Below, in pieces: positions 1-5,423 of a stretch of DNA of 5,870 nucleotides (positions are counted from its first letter, which is position 1; every line of letters begins with the position of its first letter). A program made the position numbers and the translations under genes. The DNA lies in NCBI GenBank assembly GCA_025928415.1, contig JAICJK010000181.1, forward strand, positions 1 to 5,870, in the 5' to 3' direction. This stretch comes from Solirubrobacteraceae bacterium. Its GTDB lineage: Bacteria > Actinomycetota > Thermoleophilia > Solirubrobacterales > Solirubrobacteraceae. A model generated the notes under the pieces. That model was not told the origin of the DNA and ran no database searches. It was given only the letters and a program-made list of their open reading frames with translations.

Positions 1-390
1 CAGGAGGCGGCGCGGCTGCGGGCCGAGGCCGCCGAGGAGGCCGAGCGGGCCCGCGCGAAGGCCCGCGAGGAGGCGCGCGAGGTGGTCCACGACGCGCGCG
101 TCGCCGCCGGCGAGGTCCTGCGCGAGGGCACCGAGCTGAGCGACGACCTGCGCGCCCTGTCGGCCTCCCTGCACCGCAACGCCGAGCGCCTGATCAGCGA
201 CATCAAGGACGCGCACGCCCGTCTGACCGCCGACCTCGACAAGGTCACGCCCGGAGACTCGGCCCCGTTCGTCCGCGACGCCCGCCTGCCCGGCGACGCG
301 GCCGCCCCGCCCATCAGCCGCCGCAAGGGCCGCGCGCCGCGCGCCCCGGACGAGGAGCTCGAGGTCCCCGAGTTCCTGCCGCCCCGCTGA
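1..390 (+). CDS. C-terminal part of a coiled-coil, DivIVA-like protein (5' end outside window)
   Basis: The frame is open from the first base to a TGA at 388-390, giving 129 visible residues with no start in view. Residues 1-30 are almost entirely Ala, Glu and Arg with heptad-like spacing, as in a long coiled coil. Residues 38-78 form a second helical segment (REGTELSDDLRALSASL, then LISDIKDAHARLTADLDKV). The last 50 residues are Pro/Arg/Asp-rich and probably disordered, ending EVPEFLPPR. This arrangement of helical segments and a charged, proline-rich tail resembles actinobacterial DivIVA/Wag31-type polar scaffold proteins, which recruit cell-wall growth machinery. The conserved N-terminal DivIVA domain lies outside the window, so the family call is an inference. 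Another coiled-coil protein, such as an ATP-synthase b-like or SMC-like tail, remains possible. The gene ends 49 bp before the tRNA on the same strand. Confidence 0.5.
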   Translation, partial: QEAARLRAEAAEEAERARAKAREEAREVVHDARVAAGEVLREGTELSDDLRALSASLHRNAERLISDIKDAHARLTADLDKVTPGDSAPFVRDARLPGDAAAPPISRRKGRAPRAPDEELEVPEFLPPR

Positions 391-414
391 CGCGCAGCCC
401 TCCGCCGCGGCTTG

Positions 415-420
415 TACCAT
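415..420 (+). promoter_or_regulatory. Possible -10 box for the tRNA-Ala gene
   Basis: TACCAT fits the TANNNT pattern of a primary-sigma -10 element and stands out in a GC-rich 49-bp spacer. It would place transcription start near 427, leaving a leader of about 13 bases before the tRNA. No convincing -35 hexamer is visible about 17 bp upstream, so this is a weak call. The tRNA could instead be read from the upstream gene. Confidence 0.35.
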
Positions 421-439
421 TGGGCGCGCAGCACGCCTC

Positions 440-512
440 GGGGCTATAGCTCAGCTGGGAGAGCGTCGCGCTGGCAGCGCGAAGGTCGAGGGTTCGAGTC
501 CCTCTAGCTCCA
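440..512 (+). tRNA. tRNA-Ala (anticodon GGC)
   Basis: A complete 73-base cloverleaf can be folded by eye. The acceptor stem is 440-446 with 505-511. The D stem is GCTC/GAGC (449-452 with 461-464). The anticodon stem is TCGCG/CGCGA (466-470 with 478-482) around the loop CTGGCAG, with anticodon GGC at 473-475. The T stem is GAGGG/CCCTC (488-492 with 500-504) with a TTCGAGT loop. The third acceptor pair is G-U (bases 442 and 509), the classic identity element read by alanyl-tRNA synthetase, so anticodon and identity agree. The discriminator base is A (512). The CCA end is not encoded and would have to be added by a CCA-adding enzyme. The tRNA reads GCC and GCU alanine codons; GCC is abundant in the genes of this window. 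Confidence 0.97.
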
Positions 513-515
513 TCG

Positions 516-580
516 CCCGCAGGACCCGAACCGGGCCGTCCCGCAGGGCCCGAGCCGGGCCGTCCCGCAGGACCCGGGCC
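516..580. repeat. 24-bp GC-rich tandem repeat, about 2.7 copies
   Basis: Unit 1 (516-539) and unit 2 (540-563) match at 22 of 24 positions. A third, partial unit (564-580) matches unit 1 at 15 of 17. Each full unit contains an inverted repeat, CCCG/CGGG, extended to GGCCCG/CGGGCC in unit 2. The array fills most of the 91-bp gap between the tRNA, which ends rightward, and rsfS, which ends leftward. It encodes nothing recognisable. Confidence 0.8.
547..561. terminator. Possible bidirectional terminator hairpin between tRNA-Ala and rsfS
   Basis: A perfect 6-bp stem, GGCCCG (547-552) with CGGGCC (556-561), closes a 3-base loop (AGC). The sister hairpin at 523-537 has the same stem with one A-C mismatch. 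Both lie where two convergent transcription units end, which is where a terminator is expected. No T-run follows on either strand, so it is not a textbook intrinsic terminator. In high-GC actinobacteria U-less hairpins have been proposed to terminate; applying that here is inference. Confidence 0.35.
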
Positions 581-603
581 GCGGGCGCGGCGACCGCCGC
601 CCC

Positions 604-981
604 CTACCGCGCGGCGACGTCCGCCGGCTCGGCGAGCGCGGCGAGCTCGATCCGGGGCACGTCGCCCCAGAGCTGCTCGAGGCGGTAGTGGTCGCGCGTC
701 TCGGGCGTGAAGACGTGGACGACCACGTCCAGGTAGTCCATCAGCACCCAGCGCGACTCGGTCAGGCCCTCGACGCGGCGCGGGTAGAGGCCGCGAGCCT
801 TCTTGAGGCCCTCGTGGATGCCGTCGTGGATGGATTTGACCTGCCGGTCGGTGTTGCCCGTGGCGATCAGGAAGAAGTCGGTGTAGCCGGCGACGCCGCG
901 CAGGTCGAGCCCGACGAGGTCGATGGCCTTCTTGTCGGCCGCGTAGGACGCGGCCGCCTGCACGAGCTGCTCCGGGGTCAT
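604..981 (-). CDS. rsfS: Ribosomal silencing factor RsfS (Iojap/DUF143 family)
   Basis: The product has 125 residues, a normal length for the family. RsfS binds protein uL14 on the large ribosomal subunit and blocks joining of the small subunit, slowing translation when nutrients are scarce. The single domain shows the family's signature stretches: LVGLDLRGVAGYTDFFLIATG around residues 22-42, TDRQVKSIHDGI at 44-55, then SRWVLMDYLDVVVHVF (76-91) and RDHYRLEQLWGD (96-107). The frame stays open far upstream, but that extension is Arg/Pro-rich antisense-like sequence. The ATG at 979-981 is preferred because homology begins there and an AGGAGG lies 12 bases upstream. This ATG overlaps the nadD stop as ATGA, so the two are probably translationally coupled. 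It is the last gene of the operon and ends with TAG facing the repeat array. Confidence 0.95.
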   Translation of the reverse strand: MTPEQLVQAAASYAADKKAIDLVGLDLRGVAGYTDFFLIATGNTDRQVKSIHDGIHEGLKKARGLYPRRVEGLTESRWVLMDYLDVVVHVFTPETRDHYRLEQLWGDVPRIELAALAEPADVAAR

Positions 982-1625
982 CGGGATGCGGGGCCTCCTA
1001 CGGGGCTGGGGGTGGCGGCGGGGCCGGCGACGCCGTAGAGGCCGCGCTCCGCGATCGTGCGGGCCACGGCGTCGGGGACGAGGTGGCGGATCGGCCGGCC
1101 CTGGGCGACGCGCAGCCGGATCGCCGACGACGAGATGTCCAGCCGCGGCATGTCGAAGAAGCGGACGCGGTCGCCGCCCGGCAGCTGCTCCAGGCGCTCG
1201 GCGAGCTCGTGGCGGCGGACGCCCTCGCGCTCGGCGACGGCGAGCGTGGCGATCTGCAGCAGCGCCTCGGGCTCGCGCCACCGCGGCAGGCTCGCCGCCA
1301 TGTCGCCCCCCACGATGAAGGTCAGGTCGTGCTCCGGCGCGTCGGCATGGATCTCCCTGAGGGTAGCCACCGTGTACGACGGGCCCGGCCGGTCGATCTC
1401 GCGGCGCGAGACCGAGATCCGCGCGTCCCCCGCGACCGCCTGCTCGCAGAGCTCGAAGCGGACCTCGGGGCCCGGGTCGCCGTCCGCGTCCTTGTGCGGC
1501 GGCGTGTGGACGGGCATCAGGACCACGCGGTCGAGGCGCAGCTGGTCCAGCGCGTCCTGCGCCATGACGACGTGCCCGACGTGCGGCGGGTTGAACGTCC
1601 CCCCGAGGATGCCGATCGCGGCCAT
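978..1625 (-). CDS. nadD: Nicotinate-nucleotide adenylyltransferase NadD
   Basis: The 215-residue product is the length expected for NadD, which joins nicotinate mononucleotide and ATP to give deamido-NAD and pyrophosphate in NAD synthesis. The nucleotidyltransferase fold is marked by GGTFNPPHVGH at residues 8-18, containing the HxGH ATP-binding motif. HTPPHK follows at 40-45, then the substrate-site region GPSYTVATL (81-89) and FIVGGDM (103-109). ISSSAIR (164-170), the usual ISSTxxR motif, completes the ATP site. The tail after about residue 198 is a short Gly/Ala/Pro-rich extension. The ATG at 1623-1625 has GGAG 5 bases upstream. The gene starts 25 bp after the proA stop, and its TGA overlaps the rsfS start by 4 bases. 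The nadD-rsfS pair is widely conserved in bacteria. Confidence 0.97.
   Translation of the reverse strand: MAAIGILGGTFNPPHVGHVVMAQDALDQLRLDRVVLMPVHTPPHKDADGDPGPEVRFELCEQAVAGDARISVSRREIDRPGPSYTVATLREIHADAPEHDLTFIVGGDMAASLPRWREPEALLQIATLAVAEREGVRRHELAERLEQLPGGDRVRFFDMPRLDISSSAIRLRVAQGRPIRHLVPDAVARTIAERGLYGVAGPAATPSPVGGPASR
994..999 (-). promoter_or_regulatory. Ribosome binding site of rsfS, inside nadD
   Basis: The minus strand reads AGGAGG, a perfect Shine-Dalgarno core, within the last codons of nadD. The gap to the rsfS ATG is 12 bases, longer than the usual 5-9. It supports the short rsfS start at 981. Translational coupling through the ATGA overlap may compensate for the long spacing. Confidence 0.6.
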
Positions 1626-1650
1626 CTGGGCTCCGGGCGGGCGGCCGCGC

Positions 1651-2931
1651 TCAGGGGCGGCTGTGGCCGTCGCCCTGCACGACGTACTTGGTGGAGCACA
1701 GCTCGCGCAGCCCGATCGGGCCGCGGGCGTGGAGCTTCTGGGTCGAGTTGCCGATCTCCGCGCCCAGGCCGAACTCGCCGCCGTCGGTGAAGCGCGTGGA
1801 CGCGTTGACGTAGACGCAGGCGGCGTCGACCCGGCGCTCGAAGGCGCGGGCCGCCGCGACGTCCTGGGTGAGGATCGCCTCGGAGTGCCCGGAGCCGTGC
1901 GCGTTGACGTGCGCGATCGCCTCCTCGACGGAGTCCACGACGCCGACCGCGAGCACCAGCGCGAGGTACTCCGTGTCCCAGTCCTCGTCGGTGGCGTCGA
2001 GCAGCGCGCCGGCCAGGTGGTCGCCGGCCAGCGCGCGCGTGCGGCCGTCGACGCGCAGCTCGACGCCGGCATCGCGCAGGGCGGCCAGGGCGCCCGGCAG
2101 GAACGCGGACGCGGCGTCGGCGTGCACGAGCAGCGTCTCGGCGGCGTTGCAGACGCCGGGACGCTGGGTCTTCGCGTTGAGGACGATCCGCCGCGCGGCC
2201 TCGAGGTCCGCGCTCGCGTCGACGTAGACGTGGCAGTTGCCGGAGGCGGCGTAGATCACGGGCACGGTGGCGACGCCCTTCAGCGCCGCCTTGAGCCCCT
2301 CGCCCCCGCGCGGGACGATCAGGTCCACCACGCCCTCCTGGGTGGCCAGCTCGGCGAGCTCCTCCCGCCCGCCGCCGGCGACCAGGGTGACCGAGCCCGC
2401 CGGCAGCCCGGCGCCCTCGGCCGCCTCCGCGGCCACCGCGGCGAGGACCGCGTTGGAGTGCGCGGCCGAGGACGACCCGCGCAGCACGATCGCGTTGCCC
2501 GACTTCAGGCACAGCGCGGTGGCGTCGATCGTCACGTTCGGGCGGGCCTCGTAGACGACGGCGACGACGCCGAGCGGGACGCGGACCTTGCGCACGTCCA
2601 GCCCGTTGGGCAGGCGCCGCCCCTCGATGACCTCCCCCACCGGGTCGGTCAGGGCGGCGATGTCGCGCACCTGAGCGGCGATCGCGGCGACCCGCGCGCC
2701 GGTCAGCTCCAGGCGGTCGAGCAGCGCGGCCGACAGGCCCCCGTCGCGGCCGGCCTCCATGTCGCGGGCGTTGGCCTCGAGGATCTCGGGGGTGCGCGCG
2801 ACCAGCGCGCCGGCGATCGCCTCCAGCGCGGCGTCCTTGACGCTCGTCGGGACGCCCGCGAGCTCGCGGGAGGCCGCCCGGGCGGCCAGGCAGAGGTCGG
2901 TTACGGTGACGCTCGCGGCGGTCGTGGCCAT
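1651..2931 (-). CDS. proA: Gamma-glutamyl phosphate reductase ProA
   Basis: The 426-residue protein is full length for ProA, the NADPH-dependent enzyme that reduces glutamyl 5-phosphate to glutamate 5-semialdehyde, the second step of proline synthesis. It belongs to the aldehyde dehydrogenase superfamily. Visible landmarks are VPLGVVAVVYEARPNVT (118-134) and LKSGNAIVLRGSSSA (142-156) of the cofactor-binding domain. The catalytic-cysteine segment QRPGVCNAAETLLVH has Cys at residue 261. FTDGGEFGLGAEIGNSTQKLHARGPIGL (381-408) is the conserved C-terminal region. The frame runs on upstream without a stop, but homology begins at the ATG at 2929-2931. A TTG two codons earlier is an alternative. Neither has a Shine-Dalgarno sequence, so the mRNA may be leaderless here. 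proA begins 32 bp after proB and ends 25 bp before nadD. Confidence 0.97.
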   Translation of the reverse strand: MATTAASVTVTDLCLAARAASRELAGVPTSVKDAALEAIAGALVARTPEILEANARDMEAGRDGGLSAALLDRLELTGARVAAIAAQVRDIAALTDPVGEVIEGRRLPNGLDVRKVRVPLGVVAVVYEARPNVTIDATALCLKSGNAIVLRGSSSAAHSNAVLAAVAAEAAEGAGLPAGSVTLVAGGGREELAELATQEGVVDLIVPRGGEGLKAALKGVATVPVIYAASGNCHVYVDASADLEAARRIVLNAKTQRPGVCNAAETLLVHADAASAFLPGALAALRDAGVELRVDGRTRALAGDHLAGALLDATDEDWDTEYLALVLAVGVVDSVEEAIAHVNAHGSGHSEAILTQDVAAARAFERRVDAACVYVNASTRFTDGGEFGLGAEIGNSTQKLHARGPIGLRELCSTKYVVQGDGHSRP

Positions 2932-2937
2932 GGTCAA

Positions 2938-2943
2938 AGGGTA
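2938..2943 (-). promoter_or_regulatory. Possible -10 box for a leaderless proA transcript
   Basis: The minus strand reads TACCCT, fitting TANNNT, with exactly 6 bases between it and the proA ATG. That spacing would put transcription start on or next to the A of the ATG. Leaderless mRNAs are common in actinobacteria, and proA lacks a Shine-Dalgarno sequence. A weak -35 candidate, CTGAGC (2962-2967), sits 18 bp upstream and overlaps the proB stop. proA could equally be read only from the operon promoter. Confidence 0.3.
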
Positions 2944-2963
2944 CGCGCCCGGCGCGCGGCCGC

Positions 2964-4058
2964 TCAGGCCAGCACGAAGTAGTCGCGGTGCACGGCCTCG
3001 TCGGCCGCCCGCGGCAGCAGCTCGCGCACCTCGGCGCTCTTGAGCCCGCGGACGCGGCGCAGCTCCTCGGCCGAGTAGGCGCAGATGCCCTTGCCGATCA
3101 GCGCGCCGCCCTCCGCCACGTCGACGGCGTCGCCCGCGTCGAACGCGCCGCGCACCTCCACGACCCCGACCGGCAGCAGCGACGTGCCGCCCTCGCGCAG
3201 CGCCCGCGCCGCCCCGGCGTCCACCTGGACGGTCCCGTGGGCCGGCTTGGCGTACTTCAGCCACAGCTTGAACGACGAGTAGCGCGCCTCGCGGGCCGCG
3301 AAGCCGGTCCCCACGCGCTCGCCGGCCAGCGCGGACTCCAGCGCGCCCGGGCGCACGCCGCTGGCGATGACCGTCGGGATGCCCGCGGCCGAGGCCATCT
3401 CGGCGGCCACGACCTTCGAGCGCATGCCGCCCGAGCCGAGCGCCGACGTCGCCTGCCCGATCCGCAGCTCGTCGAGCGCCTCGAAGTCCGTGACCTCCCC
3501 CACGAGCTCGGCCTCCGGATCGCTGCGCGGGTCGGCGGTGAACAGGCCCTCGATGTCGGTGAGCATCACGAGCCGGTCGGCGCCGACCAGGATCGCCACC
3601 TGCGCGGCGAGGAAGTCGTTGTCGCCGAAGGAGATCTCGTCGGTCGTGGTCGTGTCGTTCTCGTTGATGACCGGCACCACGCGCCAGTCCAGCAGGCGCC
3701 CGAGCGTCTGGCGCGCGTTGAGGTAGTGCGTGCGCGCGCTGAGGTCGAAGAACGTGAGCAGGACCTGGGCGCTGGTCACGCCGCGGTCGCGCAGCAGCTC
3801 GTCGTAGACGCGATAGAGCTTGCCCTGGCCGACGGCGCTGGCGGCCTGCAGGTCCTCGATCGCGGTCGGGCGCACGCCGAGGCCCATCACGCGCATCCCG
3901 CGGGCGATCGCCCCGGAGGAGACGACCACGACGTCCTCGCCCGCCGCCCAGCGCGCCGCGACGGCAGCGCACAGGCGCTCCAGGACGTCGGCGCGCAGCT
4001 CGCCCGTCGGGTCGGCGACGACGCTCGAGCCGAGCTTGATGACGGTCCGGGCGGCCAT
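2964..4058 (-). CDS. proB: Glutamate 5-kinase ProB with C-terminal PUA domain
   Basis: The 364-residue protein is the size of two-domain ProB. It phosphorylates glutamate with ATP to glutamyl 5-phosphate, the first and usually proline-inhibited step of proline synthesis. The amino-acid kinase domain (about residues 4-255) shows VIKLGSSVV (6-14), VVVSSGAIARG (44-54), VINENDTTTTDE (130-141) with FGDND at 144-148, LTDIEGLF (166-173) and GSGGMRSKV (208-216). From about residue 273 a PUA domain follows (GTVQVDAGAARAL, then the LPVGVVEVRGAFDAGDAV region), as in the E. coli enzyme. The ATG at 4056-4058 gives the normal N-terminus. It has no Shine-Dalgarno sequence, but a TANNNT hexamer (TAGCAT, 4070-4075) lies 11 bases upstream. 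proB starts 30 bp after the obg stop and is followed by its pathway partner proA. Confidence 0.97.
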   Translation of the reverse strand: MAARTVIKLGSSVVADPTGELRADVLERLCAAVAARWAAGEDVVVVSSGAIARGMRVMGLGVRPTAIEDLQAASAVGQGKLYRVYDELLRDRGVTSAQVLLTFFDLSARTHYLNARQTLGRLLDWRVVPVINENDTTTTDEISFGDNDFLAAQVAILVGADRLVMLTDIEGLFTADPRSDPEAELVGEVTDFEALDELRIGQATSALGSGGMRSKVVAAEMASAAGIPTVIASGVRPGALESALAGERVGTGFAAREARYSSFKLWLKYAKPAHGTVQVDAGAARALREGGTSLLPVGVVEVRGAFDAGDAVDVAEGGALIGKGICAYSAEELRRVRGLKSAEVRELLPRAADEAVHRDYFVLA

Positions 4059-4069
4059 GCGGGGACCGG

Positions 4070-4075
4070 ATGCTA
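4070..4075 (-). promoter_or_regulatory. Weak -10-like hexamer in front of proB
   Basis: The minus strand reads TAGCAT in the 30-bp obg-proB spacer, 11 bases before the proB ATG. If used, the 5' leader would be only 4-5 bases. I see no matching -35 element. It is listed because proB has no Shine-Dalgarno sequence and a similar hexamer precedes proA. Confidence 0.2.
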
Positions 4076-4088
4076 CGACGGGCGGGGG

Positions 4089-5423
4089 CTATCCCGGGTC
4101 GAGCTCGAAGACGACGCCGGCGATCTCGACGTCGTCGCCGGGCTCGAAGCCCTCTGCCTCCAGAGCCCGGACCACGCCGAGGCGGTGCAGGCGGTGCTCC
4201 ACGTGGGCCAGCGCCTCGTCGTTGTCCAGGTCGTGGCGAGCCAGCAGGCGCTCGACCTGCTCCCCCGCGACCCGGAAGCCGCCGCCGGCGAGCCGCTCGA
4301 CGGTGAAGCCGCGGCGGTCGGCGGGGCGGAACACGCGGTGCTCGGGCAGCTCGTCCTCCCCGGCGAGCACGGGGTCCTGCTCGGCGGGCGGCTGGACGGG
4401 CACGCGGCGCAGCAGCAGCGCGGCCAGCTCGTCGATGCCCCGGCCGGTCGCGGCCGAGGTCACCAGCACGGGGACCTCGGCATCGGGGTCGGCGGGATCC
4501 CACGCCTCGTGCTCGGGCGGCGCGAAGCGCGCGGCCCAGCGCTCGCGCGCCGCGGCCGCGGCGTCGGCGGTCACGAGGTCGGCCTTCGACAGCACCAGGA
4601 CCCGCGGCAGCGCGGCCAGGCGCGCGTCGTGGGCGGCCAGCTCGCGCTCGATGACCGCGAAGTTGGCCTCCGGGTCGCTGCCGTCCAGCGGCGCGAGGTC
4701 GAGCACGTGGACCAGCAGCCGCGTGCGCTCGACGTGGGCGAGGAAGTCGTGGCCGAGCCCGGCGCCCGCGCTGGCCCCCTCGATCAGACCGGGGATGTCG
4801 GCCAGGATGAGCTGGCGATCGGCGCCCTCCAGCGTCCCGAGGATCGGCTCGAGGGTCGTGAACGGGTAGCCGGCGACCTTCGGCGCGGCGCGGGTCATGC
4901 GGCCCAGCAGCGACGACTTGCCGGCGTTGGGCAGCCCGACCAGCCCGACGTCGGCCAGCAGCTTGAGGCGCAGCTCGACCTCGCCCTCCTCCCCCTCGAG
5001 GCCGCGCTCGGCGAACCGCGGGGCCTGCCGCGTGGAGCTCGCGAACTTCTTGTTGCCGCGGCCGCCCGAGCCGCCGCGGGCGATCACCACGCGCCGGCCG
5101 GGGACGACCAGGTCGAAGGCCTCCCCGTCCCAGCGCGCGACCTGCGTGCCGGGCGGCACGCCGACGACCAGGTCGTCGCCGTCGGCGCCGTGGCGCAGCG
5201 CCCCCTCCCCGTGGCGGCCGCGCGGGGCCTTGTAGTGGGCGCGGCGCTTGAACGACTGCAGGTCGCGCAGCGAGTCGTCGCAGCGCAGGACGACGGCGCC
5301 GCCGCGCCCGCCGTCCCCGCCGTCGGGGCCGCCGCGCGGGACGTGCGCCTCGCGGCGGAACGACTTGCAGCCGTCCCCCCCGCCGCCGGCCTTCACGAAG
5401 ATGCGGGCCTTGTCGTAGAGCAT
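4089..5423 (-). CDS. obg: GTPase Obg (CgtA), ribosome assembly
   Basis: The 444-residue protein has the three domains of actinobacterial-type Obg, a GTPase that binds the 50S subunit and acts in its maturation and in stress control. Residues 1-157 are the glycine-rich Obg fold (MLYDKARIFV, GGPDGGDGGRGG, GGSGGRGNKKF). The G domain follows: P-loop GLPNAGKS (163-170), switch I YPFTTLEP (186-193), DIPG (209-212), SKAD (279-282) and TSAATG (322-327). SKAD replaces the usual NKxD. The C-terminal OCT domain (about 360-444) contains FRVAGEQVERL and LDNDEALAHVEHRLHRLGV. The ATG at 5421-5423 begins the family's usual N-terminus; AAGGG lies 4 bases upstream. The frame is open further upstream only by chance. 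It is the first operon gene in this window, but rplU and rpmA, which usually precede it, are replaced by a divergent reading frame 39 bp away. Confidence 0.97.
   Translation of the reverse strand: MLYDKARIFVKAGGGGDGCKSFRREAHVPRGGPDGGDGGRGGAVVLRCDDSLRDLQSFKRRAHYKAPRGRHGEGALRHGADGDDLVVGVPPGTQVARWDGEAFDLVVPGRRVVIARGGSGGRGNKKFASSTRQAPRFAERGLEGEEGEVELRLKLLADVGLVGLPNAGKSSLLGRMTRAAPKVAGYPFTTLEPILGTLEGADRQLILADIPGLIEGASAGAGLGHDFLAHVERTRLLVHVLDLAPLDGSDPEANFAVIERELAAHDARLAALPRVLVLSKADLVTADAAAAARERWAARFAPPEHEAWDPADPDAEVPVLVTSAATGRGIDELAALLLRRVPVQPPAEQDPVLAGEDELPEHRVFRPADRRGFTVERLAGGGFRVAGEQVERLLARHDLDNDEALAHVEHRLHRLGVVRALEAEGFEPGDDVEIAGVVFELDPG

Noticed and set aside
516..580. CRISPR array
   Set aside because: The units are directly abutting 24-bp tandem copies with no unique spacers, and no cas genes are present.
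1057..2982. Long plus-strand open frame (641 codons) across nadD and proA
   Set aside because: It lies antisense to two clearly recognisable genes, has an Arg/Gly/Ala-rich low-complexity translation with no family motif, and is the usual shadow of GC-rich codon bias.
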